From the NCBI GenBank assembly GCA_023407575.1, contig JAEYLX010000027.1:1-64000 (forward strand): a stretch of 64,000 bases of DNA, written 5' to 3'. Shown here one piece after another: positions 23,990-31,677 of this stretch (positions are counted from its first letter, which is position 1; each line of letters opens with the position of its first letter). The translations under genes were made by a program, and so were the position numbers. This DNA is from Bacillota bacterium. GTDB lineage: Bacteria; Bacillota; Clostridia; Lachnospirales; Lachnospiraceae. Below the pieces are notes generated by a model. The model had not been told where the DNA came from. It saw only the letters and a program-made list of their open reading frames with translations, and did no database searches.

Positions 23990-25132
23990 ATGGCAGACAA
24001 ACGTGATTATTATGAGGTCTTAGGTGTCGGTAAATCAGCATCGGATGATGAGCTGAAGAAAGCATATAGACAGCTTGCAAAAAAATATCATCCCGATACT
24101 AACCCTGGGGATCAAGCAGCAGAGGCAAAGTTCAAAGAAGCGTCAGAGGCATATGCTATATTAAGTGATGCGGATAAGAGAAGACAGTATGACCAATTCG
24201 GACATTCTGCCTTTGAGGGCGGTGCTGGTGGAGCCGGAGGCTTCGATTTTTCAGGTATGGACATGGGTGATATCTTTGGTGACATTTTTGGAGATATCTT
24301 TGGTGGACGTTCCAGACGTCCTAATAATGGACCAGCACAAGGAGCAAGTATTCGCGCTTCTGTCAGAATTTCTTTTGAAGATGCCGTGTTTGGCGTTGAA
24401 AAAGAGCTAGATCTTCCGTTAAAAGATGAGTGTAATACCTGCCATGGTTCAGGGGCTAAGCCTGGTACATCTTCTGAAACTTGCCAGAAGTGTGGTGGTA
24501 AAGGTCAGGTAGTATTTACACAGCAATCTTTCTTTGGAATGGTACGTAATGTTCAAACCTGTCCTGATTGTAAAGGAACAGGTAAGATAATTAAAGATAA
24601 ATGCTCGGATTGTTCAGGAAGCGGCTATATTACCAGTAGAAAGAAAATTAAGGTTGCCATCCCTGCTGGTATTGATGCGGGCCAAAGTGTTCGTATCAGA
24701 GGGAAGGGAGAACCTGGCACAAATGGTGGTCCAAGAGGTGATCTGCTGGTGGAAGTGGAAGTTAGCAGACATCCGATTTTCCAGCGTCAGGAATATGATA
24801 TTTTCTCTACGGCACCGGTATCCTATGCTACTGCAACTCTTGGCGGTGACATAAAAATTAATACAGTAGATGGTGATGTGATATATAATGTGAAGCCAGG
24901 AACACAAACCGATACAAAGGTACGTCTTCGTGAAAAAGGAGTACCAAGTCTTCGTAATAAAGCAGTGCGTGGAGATCATTATGTTACCCTTGTAGTTCAA
25001 GTACCTACAAGCTTAAATGCAGAGCAAAAGGAACTCTTGAAAAAGTTTGATGAAGCTATGACAGGTAAATCTGAAACTGCTCCAGAGCACGAGGGTGAAA
25101 AAGAAAAAGGTAAGAAGAAATTCTGGAAATAA
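23990..25132 (+). CDS. dnaJ: Chaperone DnaJ (Hsp40)
   Basis: This is a 380-residue class A J-protein. The J domain (about 4-68) carries the DnaK-stimulating HPD in KYHPDTNPG. A Gly/Phe-rich region follows (GGAGGAGGFDFSGMD). Four zinc-binding CxxCxGxG repeats lie between about 147 and 214 (CNTCHGSG, CQKCGGKG, CPDCKGTG, CSDCSGSG). The C-terminal substrate-binding domains precede a Lys/Glu-rich tail. I use the ATG at 23990 (MADKRDYYEVLGV); a GTG four codons upstream lies inside the ribosome site. Last gene of the heat-shock operon, followed by a terminator. Confidence 0.98.
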   Translation: MADKRDYYEVLGVGKSASDDELKKAYRQLAKKYHPDTNPGDQAAEAKFKEASEAYAILSDADKRRQYDQFGHSAFEGGAGGAGGFDFSGMDMGDIFGDIFGDIFGGRSRRPNNGPAQGASIRASVRISFEDAVFGVEKELDLPLKDECNTCHGSGAKPGTSSETCQKCGGKGQVVFTQQSFFGMVRNVQTCPDCKGTGKIIKDKCSDCSGSGYITSRKKIKVAIPAGIDAGQSVRIRGKGEPGTNGGPRGDLLVEVEVSRHPIFQRQEYDIFSTAPVSYATATLGGDIKINTVDGDVIYNVKPGTQTDTKVRLREKGVPSLRNKAVRGDHYVTLVVQVPTSLNAEQKELLKKFDEAMTGKSETAPEHEGEKEKGKKKFWK

Positions 25133-25142
25133 TAAAAACCTT

Positions 25143-25172
25143 AAGGGGATGTTTTTAAAACAGCCCCTTTCC
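25143..25172 (+). terminator. Terminator of the heat-shock operon
   Basis: AAGGGGATGTTTT pairs with AAAACAGCCCCTT except for one mismatch; a TTTCCTTT tail follows. It lies 10 nt after the dnaJ stop. Confidence 0.7.
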
Positions 25173-25200
25173 TTTGCGTAAATGGATGGATTTATGATTT

Positions 25201-25277
25201 TGAAGGACAAAAGCCGATGAAGGACAAAAAGCCAATGAAGGACAAAAGCCGAGGAAGGACAAAAGCCAATGAAGGAT
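25201..25277 (+). repeat. 17-18 bp tandem repeat, four copies
   Basis: The unit GAAGGACAAAAGCCRAT repeats four times with single-base differences, ending in a partial GAAGGAT. It lies between the dnaJ terminator and structured element copy 2. No reading frame of interest. Confidence 0.85.
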
Positions 25278-25283
25278 ATGTAT

Positions 25284-25402
25284 GCTGAATATGACAGTAT
25301 CTATATCCATCTGGACTTGCCTTACCATCATGAATTGCCTAAATGAAGGCAATTCATGATGCCGGTCTGCGCCATCTGGATATAGATACTGTCATATTCA
25401 GC
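25284..25402 (+). repeat. Structured element, copy 2: conserved cores in long stems
   Basis: A 119-nt stem-loop with a perfect 24-bp outer stem (25284-25307 with 25379-25402), 5' core 25308-25326 (CATCTGGACTTGCCTTACC), a perfect 13-bp inner stem ATCATGAATTGCC/GGCAATTCATGAT (25327-25339 with 25348-25360) with an 8-nt loop, and 3' core 25361-25378 (GCCGGTCTGCGCCATCTG). Both cores are identical to those at 14677-14804, while neither stem shares sequence with that copy. Such compensatory divergence indicates selection on the fold plus the core sequence. Only a weak T-rich tail (CTCTTTTAG) follows. Confidence 0.88.
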
Positions 25403-25444
25403 TCTTTTAGTTAGTGTAGGCTTTTGTCAGGGCATTCTTAATCT

Positions 25445-25540
25445 TAAGAAATTGTAATAGTAAGAAATTATAATAATAAGAAATTGTAATAATTAAGAAA
25501 TTGTAATAGTACGAAATTGTAATAGTACGAAATTATGACC
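25445..25540 (+). repeat. 16-bp tandem repeat, about six copies
   Basis: The unit TAAGAAATTGTAATAG recurs about six times, with variants such as TACGAAATTGTAATAG. It occupies the leader region of prmA. It is AT-rich, with no hairpin potential in the unit itself. Confidence 0.8.
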
Positions 25541-25625
25541 GTAAGAACTCATAAGTTTAAGTGATTTGATGATAGGAACGCATGGTCTTAAGAAATATTA
25601 ACATTAAAAACCTGGGGAGAATACT

Positions 25626-26585
25626 ATGAAGTGGAAGAAATTAACGCTGGAGACAACAACAGAGGCGGTGGATCTTATTAGTGATTTATTAAATGACCTT
25701 GGTATTGTAGGCATAGAAATTAGCGATAAAATTCCTTTGTCCGAGGAAGACAGGCAACGTATGTTTATTGACATACTTCCGGATTTAGGGGAGGATGATG
25801 GCAAATCACTGATTAGTTTCTATGTTGATGAAGAGGAAGATCTGTCTATCCTGCAAGCAGGTTTAAAGGAAGGACTACAGGAGTTATCAGAGTATACCAA
25901 TATAGGTACTGCAAGACTTGAGATTACAGAAACTGAAGATAAAGACTGGATTAACAATTGGAAGGAATTCTTCAAACCTTTTCGCGTGGACGATACCATT
26001 ATAATTAAACCAACCTGGGAGACACTGGGGGAAGTTAATGAAGGAGATATCGTAATAGAAATAGATCCTGGCACCTCTTTTGGTACAGGTTCACACGAAA
26101 CCACAAAGTTATGTATTCTTGGAATGAAAGAGTACATTAGAGAGGGTGTTCGAGTTTTAGATGCTGGTAGTGGAAGTGGTATTTTATCCATTATTGCTAA
26201 GAAGCTAGGTGCAAAGGAAGTTCTTGGAATAGATATTGATGAGAATGCTACTAATTCTGCCTACGAAAATGCTGGTGTAAATGGACTTTTAAATAATGAT
26301 AATGAATTAGCATTTATCACAGGTAATCTCATTGAGGATCAAGGGGTACGTACACAGATAGGCAAGGAACATTATGACGTTGTGGTAGCGAATATACTTG
26401 CAGATGTAATCATCCCGCTGTCAGAGGTGATCGGTGAGAACATGAAAAAAGGCGGCATCTTTATCAGCTCTGGTATTATCTATATGAAGGAAAAAGAAGT
26501 AGAACAAGCAATTCTTAAGAATGGTTTTACTATTCTTAAGGTTAACCGCATGGGTGACTGGGTTTCCTTTGTAGCCCAAAAATAA
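25626..26585 (+). CDS. prmA: Ribosomal protein L11 methyltransferase PrmA
   Basis: This is a 319-residue SAM-dependent methyltransferase that trimethylates ribosomal protein uL11. The N-terminal substrate-recognition domain begins MKWKKLTLETTTEAVDLISDLL. The catalytic domain has DPGTSFGTGSHETTKLC at about 148-164, SAM motif I VLDAGSGSGILSI near 178-190, and VVANILADVIIPL near 255-267 carrying the NxL active-site strand. The length is normal. CTGGGGAGAATACT gives the ribosome site. Placement after dnaJ and before rsmE is the classical Firmicute order. Confidence 0.96.
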   Translation: MKWKKLTLETTTEAVDLISDLLNDLGIVGIEISDKIPLSEEDRQRMFIDILPDLGEDDGKSLISFYVDEEEDLSILQAGLKEGLQELSEYTNIGTARLEITETEDKDWINNWKEFFKPFRVDDTIIIKPTWETLGEVNEGDIVIEIDPGTSFGTGSHETTKLCILGMKEYIREGVRVLDAGSGSGILSIIAKKLGAKEVLGIDIDENATNSAYENAGVNGLLNNDNELAFITGNLIEDQGVRTQIGKEHYDVVVANILADVIIPLSEVIGENMKKGGIFISSGIIYMKEKEVEQAILKNGFTILKVNRMGDWVSFVAQK

Positions 26586-26609
26586 ATATAGTTTTATTAT
26601 TAGTGATGT

Positions 26610-26645
26610 AAAGCTCTCTCAGCCTATAAGGTTTGGGGAGCTTTT
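26610..26645 (+). terminator. Probable terminator after prmA
   Basis: AAAGCTC...CAGCC pairs imperfectly with GGTTTG...GAGCTTTT around a TATAA loop. The T-run is short, so efficiency may be low. Confidence 0.5.
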
Positions 26646-26706
26646 GATGAGTAGATATAAGAAAAAATTATAAATAATCATATTGAACATATGTTCTTGC
26701 TAGAGT

Positions 26707-26955
26707 ATAATGTCAATAGACATTATACTCGCGCCGAACGAAGAGAGTGCGCATAAATGGCACAAAGTGCCAATATCATGTGGTTTATACATGATAATGT
26801 CAATAGACATTATACTCGCGCCGAACGAAGAGAGTGCGCATAATTGGCACGAAGTGCCAATATCATGTGGTTTATACATGATAATGTTGATAGACATTAT
26901 ACTCGCGCCGAACGAAGAGAGTGCGCATAATTGGCACGAGGTGCCAATATCCTGC
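26707..26955. repeat. 87-bp tandem repeat array, 2.9 copies, multi-hairpin unit
   Basis: Units start at 26707, 26794 and 26881 with an exact 87-bp period and only a few substitutions; the third unit diverges after about 75 bp. Each unit contains three hairpins: ATAATGTC/GACATTAT, TTGGCAC/GTGCCAA with a GAA loop in copies 2 and 3, and ATCATGT/ACATGAT, plus a GCGC...GCGC segment. Because 87 is a multiple of three, all frames repeat, creating an artefactual minus-strand reading frame. The array ends about 70 bp before rsmE. The unit is locally GC-richer than its surroundings, reminiscent of palindromic dispersed elements. Confidence 0.92.
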
Positions 26956-27023
26956 ACGCGTTTTATGTTAAAATCCAAAACAGTAACAATTTACAAGGAA
27001 GACCATACCAAAGGAGCAGTATT

Positions 27024-27764
27024 ATGCATCGTTTTTATGTAAACCCTTCTCAAATTGAAGAGAATTTAATTACAATTATTGGCTCGGATGTAAACCACAT
27101 CAAAAATGTTCTTCGGATGAGACAGGGCGACGAAATAATAATTTGTAATGGACAAGGAAAAGATTGTTATTGTATAATTAAAAAGGTGTCAGAAACTGAA
27201 ATTACAGCCCAGATTATGGAACAACGAGAAGCAAACACTGAATTGAAGACAAGAATAACTTTGTTTCAAGGAATACCGAAAAAGGATAAGATGGAGTTGA
27301 TTATTCAAAAAGCAGTGGAGCTGGGTGTTCATGAAATAGTTCCAGTTATGACAAAGCGTGTAGTCGTTAAACTTGAGGATGCTAAGAAGGAAGTAAAGAA
27401 GCTTGAGAGATGGCAGGCGATTGCCGAGGAGGCAGCCAAGCAATCTAAAAGAGGTATGATTCCACAGATTAAACCGGTTCAGAGTTACAAGGAAGCCTTG
27501 AAAAATGCAGCAGAACTCGACTATGCCATAGTTCCTTATGAAAATGCAAAGGGAATAGAGCATACAAGGGAAATTATGAGGGGTTTAAAACAACATCAAA
27601 CCATCGGGGTTTTTATAGGACCGGAGGGTGGTTTTGAAGATTTTGAAATTGAGGCAGCACTACAACAAGAAATTCTTCCTGTTACCTTGGGAAGAAGAAT
27701 TCTAAGAACAGAGACCGCTGGATTATGTGTGCTTTCCATGATGGTACTTATGTTAGAAGAATAG
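27024..27764 (+). CDS. rsmE: 16S rRNA m3U1498 methyltransferase RsmE
   Basis: This is a 246-residue SPOUT-class methyltransferase that methylates N3 of U1498 in 16S rRNA. An N-terminal PUA-like domain (MHRFYVNPSQIEEN...HIKNVLRMRQGDEI) precedes the trefoil-knot domain, with IGPEGGFEDFEIEAAL at about 197-212 and the knot signature LGRRILRTETAGLCVLSMM near 221-239. The ATG at 27024 has AAGGAG 7 nt upstream; the longer in-frame reading runs into the 87-bp repeat array and is artefactual. Confidence 0.96.
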   Translation: MHRFYVNPSQIEENLITIIGSDVNHIKNVLRMRQGDEIIICNGQGKDCYCIIKKVSETEITAQIMEQREANTELKTRITLFQGIPKKDKMELIIQKAVELGVHEIVPVMTKRVVVKLEDAKKEVKKLERWQAIAEEAAKQSKRGMIPQIKPVQSYKEALKNAAELDYAIVPYENAKGIEHTREIMRGLKQHQTIGVFIGPEGGFEDFEIEAALQQEILPVTLGRRILRTETAGLCVLSMMVLMLEE

Positions 27765-27787
27765 CAGAAACATCCTTTCTGTTTTTT
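27764..27787 (+). terminator. Compact terminator after rsmE
   Basis: CAGAAA/TTTCTG (6 bp) with a CATCC loop and TTTTTT tail starts at the rsmE stop codon. The short stem suggests partial termination. Confidence 0.5.
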
Positions 27788-27809
27788 AAAATGTTATACA
27801 GGAGGTGGA

Positions 27810-28616
27810 ATGGTGGAGATACAACTTTGGAGAGAAATCCTTGATCCATATTCCTTAGCAGTTGACGAGTTAATTACGAAGTTTGAACATATAATTGATG
27901 AATATAGACATGTTGGTGCTTATTCACCAATTGAGCAAGTAACAGGAAGAGTTAAGACCATATCAAGTATTCTACAAAAGGCTCAGAAAAAAGAAATTGA
28001 CTTAATGAATTTTGAAGAGGAAATTGATGACATAGCCGGAGTACGAATTATATGTCAGTTTGTAGAAGATATTTATAAAGTAGTGGATATTATAAGAAAT
28101 AGATCTGACATGAGTATTATTAATGAGAAGAATTACGTTAATAATGCAAAAATGAGCGGTTATCGTTCTTATCATCTAATTGTTACCTATGCAGTAGAAA
28201 CTTTAAAGGGAAAGAAAGAGCTCCAGGTGGAAATTCAGATTAGAACTATGGCCATGAATTTCTGGGCTACCATTGAGCATTCCTTACAATACAAATATAA
28301 TAAGAACATGCCAGAACATATTCGCCAAAGACTATCAGCAGCAGCAGAGGCTATTCTTATTCTAGACCATGAAATGTCTGTTGTACGAGATGAGATTATG
28401 GACGCACAAAATTCCTTTACCATTAAAGCGAATATTGTTGCTGATATATTGACAAACATTCAGAATCTATATAAGGTTGCGAATAAGCAGGAAGTAATTA
28501 AAATTCAAGACGAGTTTTTCCGTATTTATCAGGAGGGAGATCAGGAGGAATTGGCTAGATTTAGTCACCAGCTTGATTTGGTATCAGCAAGATATCGTGC
28601 TCAAAGCTTACGATAA
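27810..28616 (+). CDS. Small alarmone synthetase (RelQ/YjbM-type)
   Basis: This is a 268-residue single-domain (p)ppGpp synthetase without hydrolase, TGS or ACT domains. The RelA/SpoT synthetase fold shows EEEIDDIAGVRIICQF at about 69-84 (catalytic Asp), KMSGYRSYHLIV near 113-124 (guanine stacking Tyr), and QVEIQIRTMAMNFWATIEH near 140-158 (catalytic Glu). A C-terminal helical extension of about 100 residues could support oligomerisation as in RelQ. It makes ppGpp or pppGpp from GTP/GDP and ATP. AGGAGGTGG precedes the start. The gene is placed among rRNA-modification genes, 46 bp after rsmE. Confidence 0.9.
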   Translation: MVEIQLWREILDPYSLAVDELITKFEHIIDEYRHVGAYSPIEQVTGRVKTISSILQKAQKKEIDLMNFEEEIDDIAGVRIICQFVEDIYKVVDIIRNRSDMSIINEKNYVNNAKMSGYRSYHLIVTYAVETLKGKKELQVEIQIRTMAMNFWATIEHSLQYKYNKNMPEHIRQRLSAAAEAILILDHEMSVVRDEIMDAQNSFTIKANIVADILTNIQNLYKVANKQEVIKIQDEFFRIYQEGDQEELARFSHQLDLVSARYRAQSLR

Positions 28617-28656
28617 TCGGAGATACCATCGTCGGATAAATAAACGGAGTGAGAAG

Positions 28657-30099
28657 ATGAATTTACCTAAATTATTTGAGGACAGAATGAAAGAACTTTT
28701 GGGAGAGGAGTACGAGGAGTACTTAACGTGTTATTCCAAGCCACACTTTGGTGGCTTGCGGGTAAACACCCTCAAATCTAATCCAAAAGAGTTCGAACAA
28801 ATCTGTCCTTTTTCCATAAAATCAATTCCCTGGGTGAAAAATGGGTATTACTATGATACCAATGAACAGCCAGCAAAACATCCCTATTATTATGCAGGAT
28901 TATATTATATACAGGAACCTAGTGCTATGACTCCAGCAAGTCTTCTTCCAGTAAAACCAGGAGATAAAGTACTGGATGTCTGTGCGGCACCTGGTGGAAA
29001 GAGTACGGAATTAGGAGCAAGGCTTCAGGGTGAAGGCGTTCTAGTGACCAATGATATTAGTAATTCGAGAGCAAAAGCTCTGCTTAAGAATATTGAACTT
29101 TTTGGTATTCGTAATTCATTAATATTATCGGAAGCACCCAATAAGCTTGTAGATTATTTTCCGGAGTATTTCGATAAAATATTAATTGATGCCCCTTGTT
29201 CTGGGGAAGGTATGTTTCGAAAGAGTCCTGCCATCATGAAAAACTGGGAGCAGTATGGTGTTGATTATTATAATAAGTTACAAAAAGAGATTATTTTGTT
29301 AGCTGCCAGGATGTTAAAACCTGGTGGATATATGCTTTATTCGACTTGCACCTTCTCACCAGAAGAAAACGAAGGGACAATTTCTTATTTACTGGATCAA
29401 TACCCTGAATTTAAGGTGGTTCCTGCATTATCTGATGAAGCAACTCAAAAGGAATATGGACTAAGCTATGAAGGCTTTGACTTTGGAAAACCCGAATGGG
29501 TGAATGGCAGAGAAGAACTAAAACATTGTATTCGTCTTTGGCCACATAAAATCGATGGAGAAGGTCATTTTATTACCTTACTTTATAAGGAGATAAAAGA
29601 TTCTACAACATCAATAGGAACTGCACCGGCACAGACTATAAATGATTCGAAATCCTTTCGAATGAATGCAAAACCTTCTAAATCTGCACTTTCAGAAGAA
29701 GCCCTGGAGTTTATAAATGAACTGGAATTTCCAATCAAACAAGAAAATCTGGTGGTACACGAAGACAGGGTGTTCCTTGTTCCGGATGGACTTCCAGAAA
29801 TAAAAGGACTTCGCATTCTAAGACAGGGATTATTACTAGGGGAGATGAAAAAGCAGCGTTTTGAGCCTTCACAGGCCCTGGCGAATGCTCTTAAGGTGTC
29901 TGATTATAGGAAGGTCATAAAACTAAGTGTGAAAGATCCAAATGTAATTCGCTATCTTAAGTGTGAAACCATAGAACTTGAAGAAGAATATAAAGATGGT
30001 TGGTATCTTATCTGTGTAGAGGAATATCCACTAGGATGGGTAAAGTATACAAAAGGACAATGTAAAAATAAATATTTACCTGGCTGGCGCTGGGTATAA
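28657..30099 (+). CDS. RsmF/NOL1-NOP2-type rRNA cytosine methyltransferase
   Basis: This is a 480-residue m5C RNA methyltransferase. After an N-terminal RNA-binding region (MNLPKLFEDRMKELLGEEYEEY), the catalytic core shows SAM motif VLDVCAAPGGKSTELG at about 106-121, motif IV DAPCSGEGMFRKSP near 178-191, and motif VI STCTFSPEENEG near 228-239; the two cysteines are the base-release and nucleophile residues. The C-terminal third (RsmF-specific and PUA-like, ending LGWVKYTKGQCKNKYLPGWRW) fits RsmF/YebU-like proteins acting on 16S rRNA. The ATG at 28657 has CGGAGTGAG upstream; an earlier in-frame start would overlap the preceding gene. Confidence 0.88.
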   Translation: MNLPKLFEDRMKELLGEEYEEYLTCYSKPHFGGLRVNTLKSNPKEFEQICPFSIKSIPWVKNGYYYDTNEQPAKHPYYYAGLYYIQEPSAMTPASLLPVKPGDKVLDVCAAPGGKSTELGARLQGEGVLVTNDISNSRAKALLKNIELFGIRNSLILSEAPNKLVDYFPEYFDKILIDAPCSGEGMFRKSPAIMKNWEQYGVDYYNKLQKEIILLAARMLKPGGYMLYSTCTFSPEENEGTISYLLDQYPEFKVVPALSDEATQKEYGLSYEGFDFGKPEWVNGREELKHCIRLWPHKIDGEGHFITLLYKEIKDSTTSIGTAPAQTINDSKSFRMNAKPSKSALSEEALEFINELEFPIKQENLVVHEDRVFLVPDGLPEIKGLRILRQGLLLGEMKKQRFEPSQALANALKVSDYRKVIKLSVKDPNVIRYLKCETIELEEEYKDGWYLICVEEYPLGWVKYTKGQCKNKYLPGWRWV

Positions 30100-30135
30100 G
30101 AGCGAAGGCGCATAGCGCTATAATGGAGAATAAAT

Positions 30136-30864
30136 ATGGCACAACAACTACGGTTGGACAAGTATCTTGCAGATATGGGTGTAGGTACAAGAAGTGAGAT
30201 TAAGAACTATATTCGTAAGGGAAGAGTTAAAATAGGCGGGGTTGTGTGTAATAAGCCAGAACAGAAGGTTTTATTTGATCAGGATGATATTGAATTTGAT
30301 GATAAACAGATAACCTATGTTATCTATGAATATTTTATGTTAAATAAGCCTGCTGGAGTGGTTTCTGCAACTATGGATAAGGTAAGTGAAACTGTTCTGG
30401 ACTTAATCACAGATAAAAAGAGAAAAGATTTATTTCCGGTGGGAAGGCTTGATAAGGATACGGAAGGGTTATTGTTATTAACCAATGATGGAGCCTTGGC
30501 ACACCAATTACTTTCTCCTAAGAAGCACGTGGATAAGGTTTATTATGCAAAAGTTCAAGGAAGGGTTACCGCTAGTGACCAGGAAGCATTTTTGGCAGGC
30601 GTTGATATTAACGAGGAGAATTTGACTCTGCCCGCAAAGCTTTTAATCCTTAAGGCGGATGAAGTATCAGAAGTGGAACTTACAATTACGGAAGGTAAAT
30701 TTCATCAGGTAAAACGTATGTTTGAAGCAGTGGAGAAAGAAGTAATCTATTTAAAGCGTCTCTCAATGGGAGGATTAGTTCTGGATCCTAAATTAGAGCT
30801 GGGTGAATACCGAGAATTAACCCAACAAGAAATTGACTATTTAAAGAGTTTGAATGAAGAATAA
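30136..30864 (+). CDS. RsuA/RluB-family pseudouridine synthase
   Basis: This is a 242-residue pseudouridine synthase. An N-terminal S4 RNA-binding domain (MAQQLRLDKYLADMGVGTRSEIKNYIRKGRVKIGG) leads to the catalytic domain with PVGRLDKDTEGLLLLTNDG at about 101-119, where the Asp of RLDKDT is catalytic. KFHQVKRMFEAV near 194-205 is the family's second conserved block. RsuA members modify 16S U516, RluB/E/F act on 23S; sequence alone does not settle the target. It starts 36 bp after the methyltransferase with GGAG upstream, in an apparent rRNA-modification operon. Confidence 0.92.
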   Translation: MAQQLRLDKYLADMGVGTRSEIKNYIRKGRVKIGGVVCNKPEQKVLFDQDDIEFDDKQITYVIYEYFMLNKPAGVVSATMDKVSETVLDLITDKKRKDLFPVGRLDKDTEGLLLLTNDGALAHQLLSPKKHVDKVYYAKVQGRVTASDQEAFLAGVDINEENLTLPAKLLILKADEVSEVELTITEGKFHQVKRMFEAVEKEVIYLKRLSMGGLVLDPKLELGEYRELTQQEIDYLKSLNEE

Positions 30865-30907
30865 TTTGACTTGCCTTTTAACCAATTTTGAAGTACTGGA
30901 GAGAAAA

Positions 30908-31555
30908 ATGCTGAAAGATATAGATGCTGTAATTTTTGATTTAGACGGTACCTTAATAGATTCCATGTGGATGTGGAAGCAGATAGACATAGAGTATCTG
31001 GAGCAATTTGGTATTGAACTGCCTATGGATCTTCAACGAATGATTGAAGGGATGAGTTTTTCTGAAACTGCTATATATTTTAAAGAAAGATTTAAACTGA
31101 AAGATAGCATTGATCAGATTAAAAGTGACTGGAACAAGATGGCGTGGGATAAATATCAGAATGAGGTACCGTTAAAGGATGGTGTGCTTGAGTTCTTAGT
31201 ATATTTAAAAGAGAATAACATTCCAGCAGGAATTGCTACCAGTAATTCGAGAGAGTTGGTGGATCTGATTATTAATACCCACGAGCTGCAAGGATACTTT
31301 ACGTCTATTAGAACCTCCTGTGAGGTGGCAAAGGGGAAACCTTCACCAGATATTTATCTTTTAGTTGCCAGTGATCTTGGGGTAGAGCCTGAAAAATGCC
31401 TTGTATTTGAAGATGTACTACATGGAGTAATGGCTGGTAAAAATGCGAACATGAAGGTTTGTTCTGTTTATGATGAAGCTTCTGTAGCTGAACAGGATAT
31501 TAAGAAAAAACTAGCGGATTATGAGATTATATCCATGAAAGAAGTATTACTGTAA
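30908..31555 (+). CDS. HAD-superfamily hydrolase (phosphatase/phosphomutase-like)
   Basis: This is a 215-residue haloacid dehalogenase protein. Motif I FDLDGTLIDS is at about 8-17, motif II IATSNS near 107-112, Lys in KGKPSPDIYLL near 141-151, and motif IV FEDVLHGVMAG near 168-178, with a helical cap after motif I. It resembles beta-phosphoglucomutase-like and phosphoglycolate-phosphatase-like enzymes; substrate unknown. I start at 30908 (MLKDIDAVIFDLDGT) with GGAGAG upstream, rather than the ATG at 30854 that overlaps the preceding gene. Its position suggests cotranscription with the pseudouridine synthase. Confidence 0.87.
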   Translation: MLKDIDAVIFDLDGTLIDSMWMWKQIDIEYLEQFGIELPMDLQRMIEGMSFSETAIYFKERFKLKDSIDQIKSDWNKMAWDKYQNEVPLKDGVLEFLVYLKENNIPAGIATSNSRELVDLIINTHELQGYFTSIRTSCEVAKGKPSPDIYLLVASDLGVEPEKCLVFEDVLHGVMAGKNANMKVCSVYDEASVAEQDIKKKLADYEIISMKEVLL

Positions 31556-31677
31556 ATTACTTGAGGTAATCATTAACCATAAATCGCTTAACCTAGTACG
31601 TAGCAATCGATTGAATAAAGTATTTAAGCATAGTATGAATTAGTAAAGTGCATGTGCATTATGAAATGGAGAAGTTT

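Noticed and set aside
26707..26955. CRISPR array
   Set aside because: The units are directly adjacent with no unique spacers, are too long, and no cas gene is present.
26700..26978. 92-residue minus-strand repeat protein and its plus-strand counterpart
   Set aside because: The repeat period of 87 bp is a multiple of three, so any stop-free unit yields a repeated frame. No ribosome site, and the hairpin content explains the conservation better.
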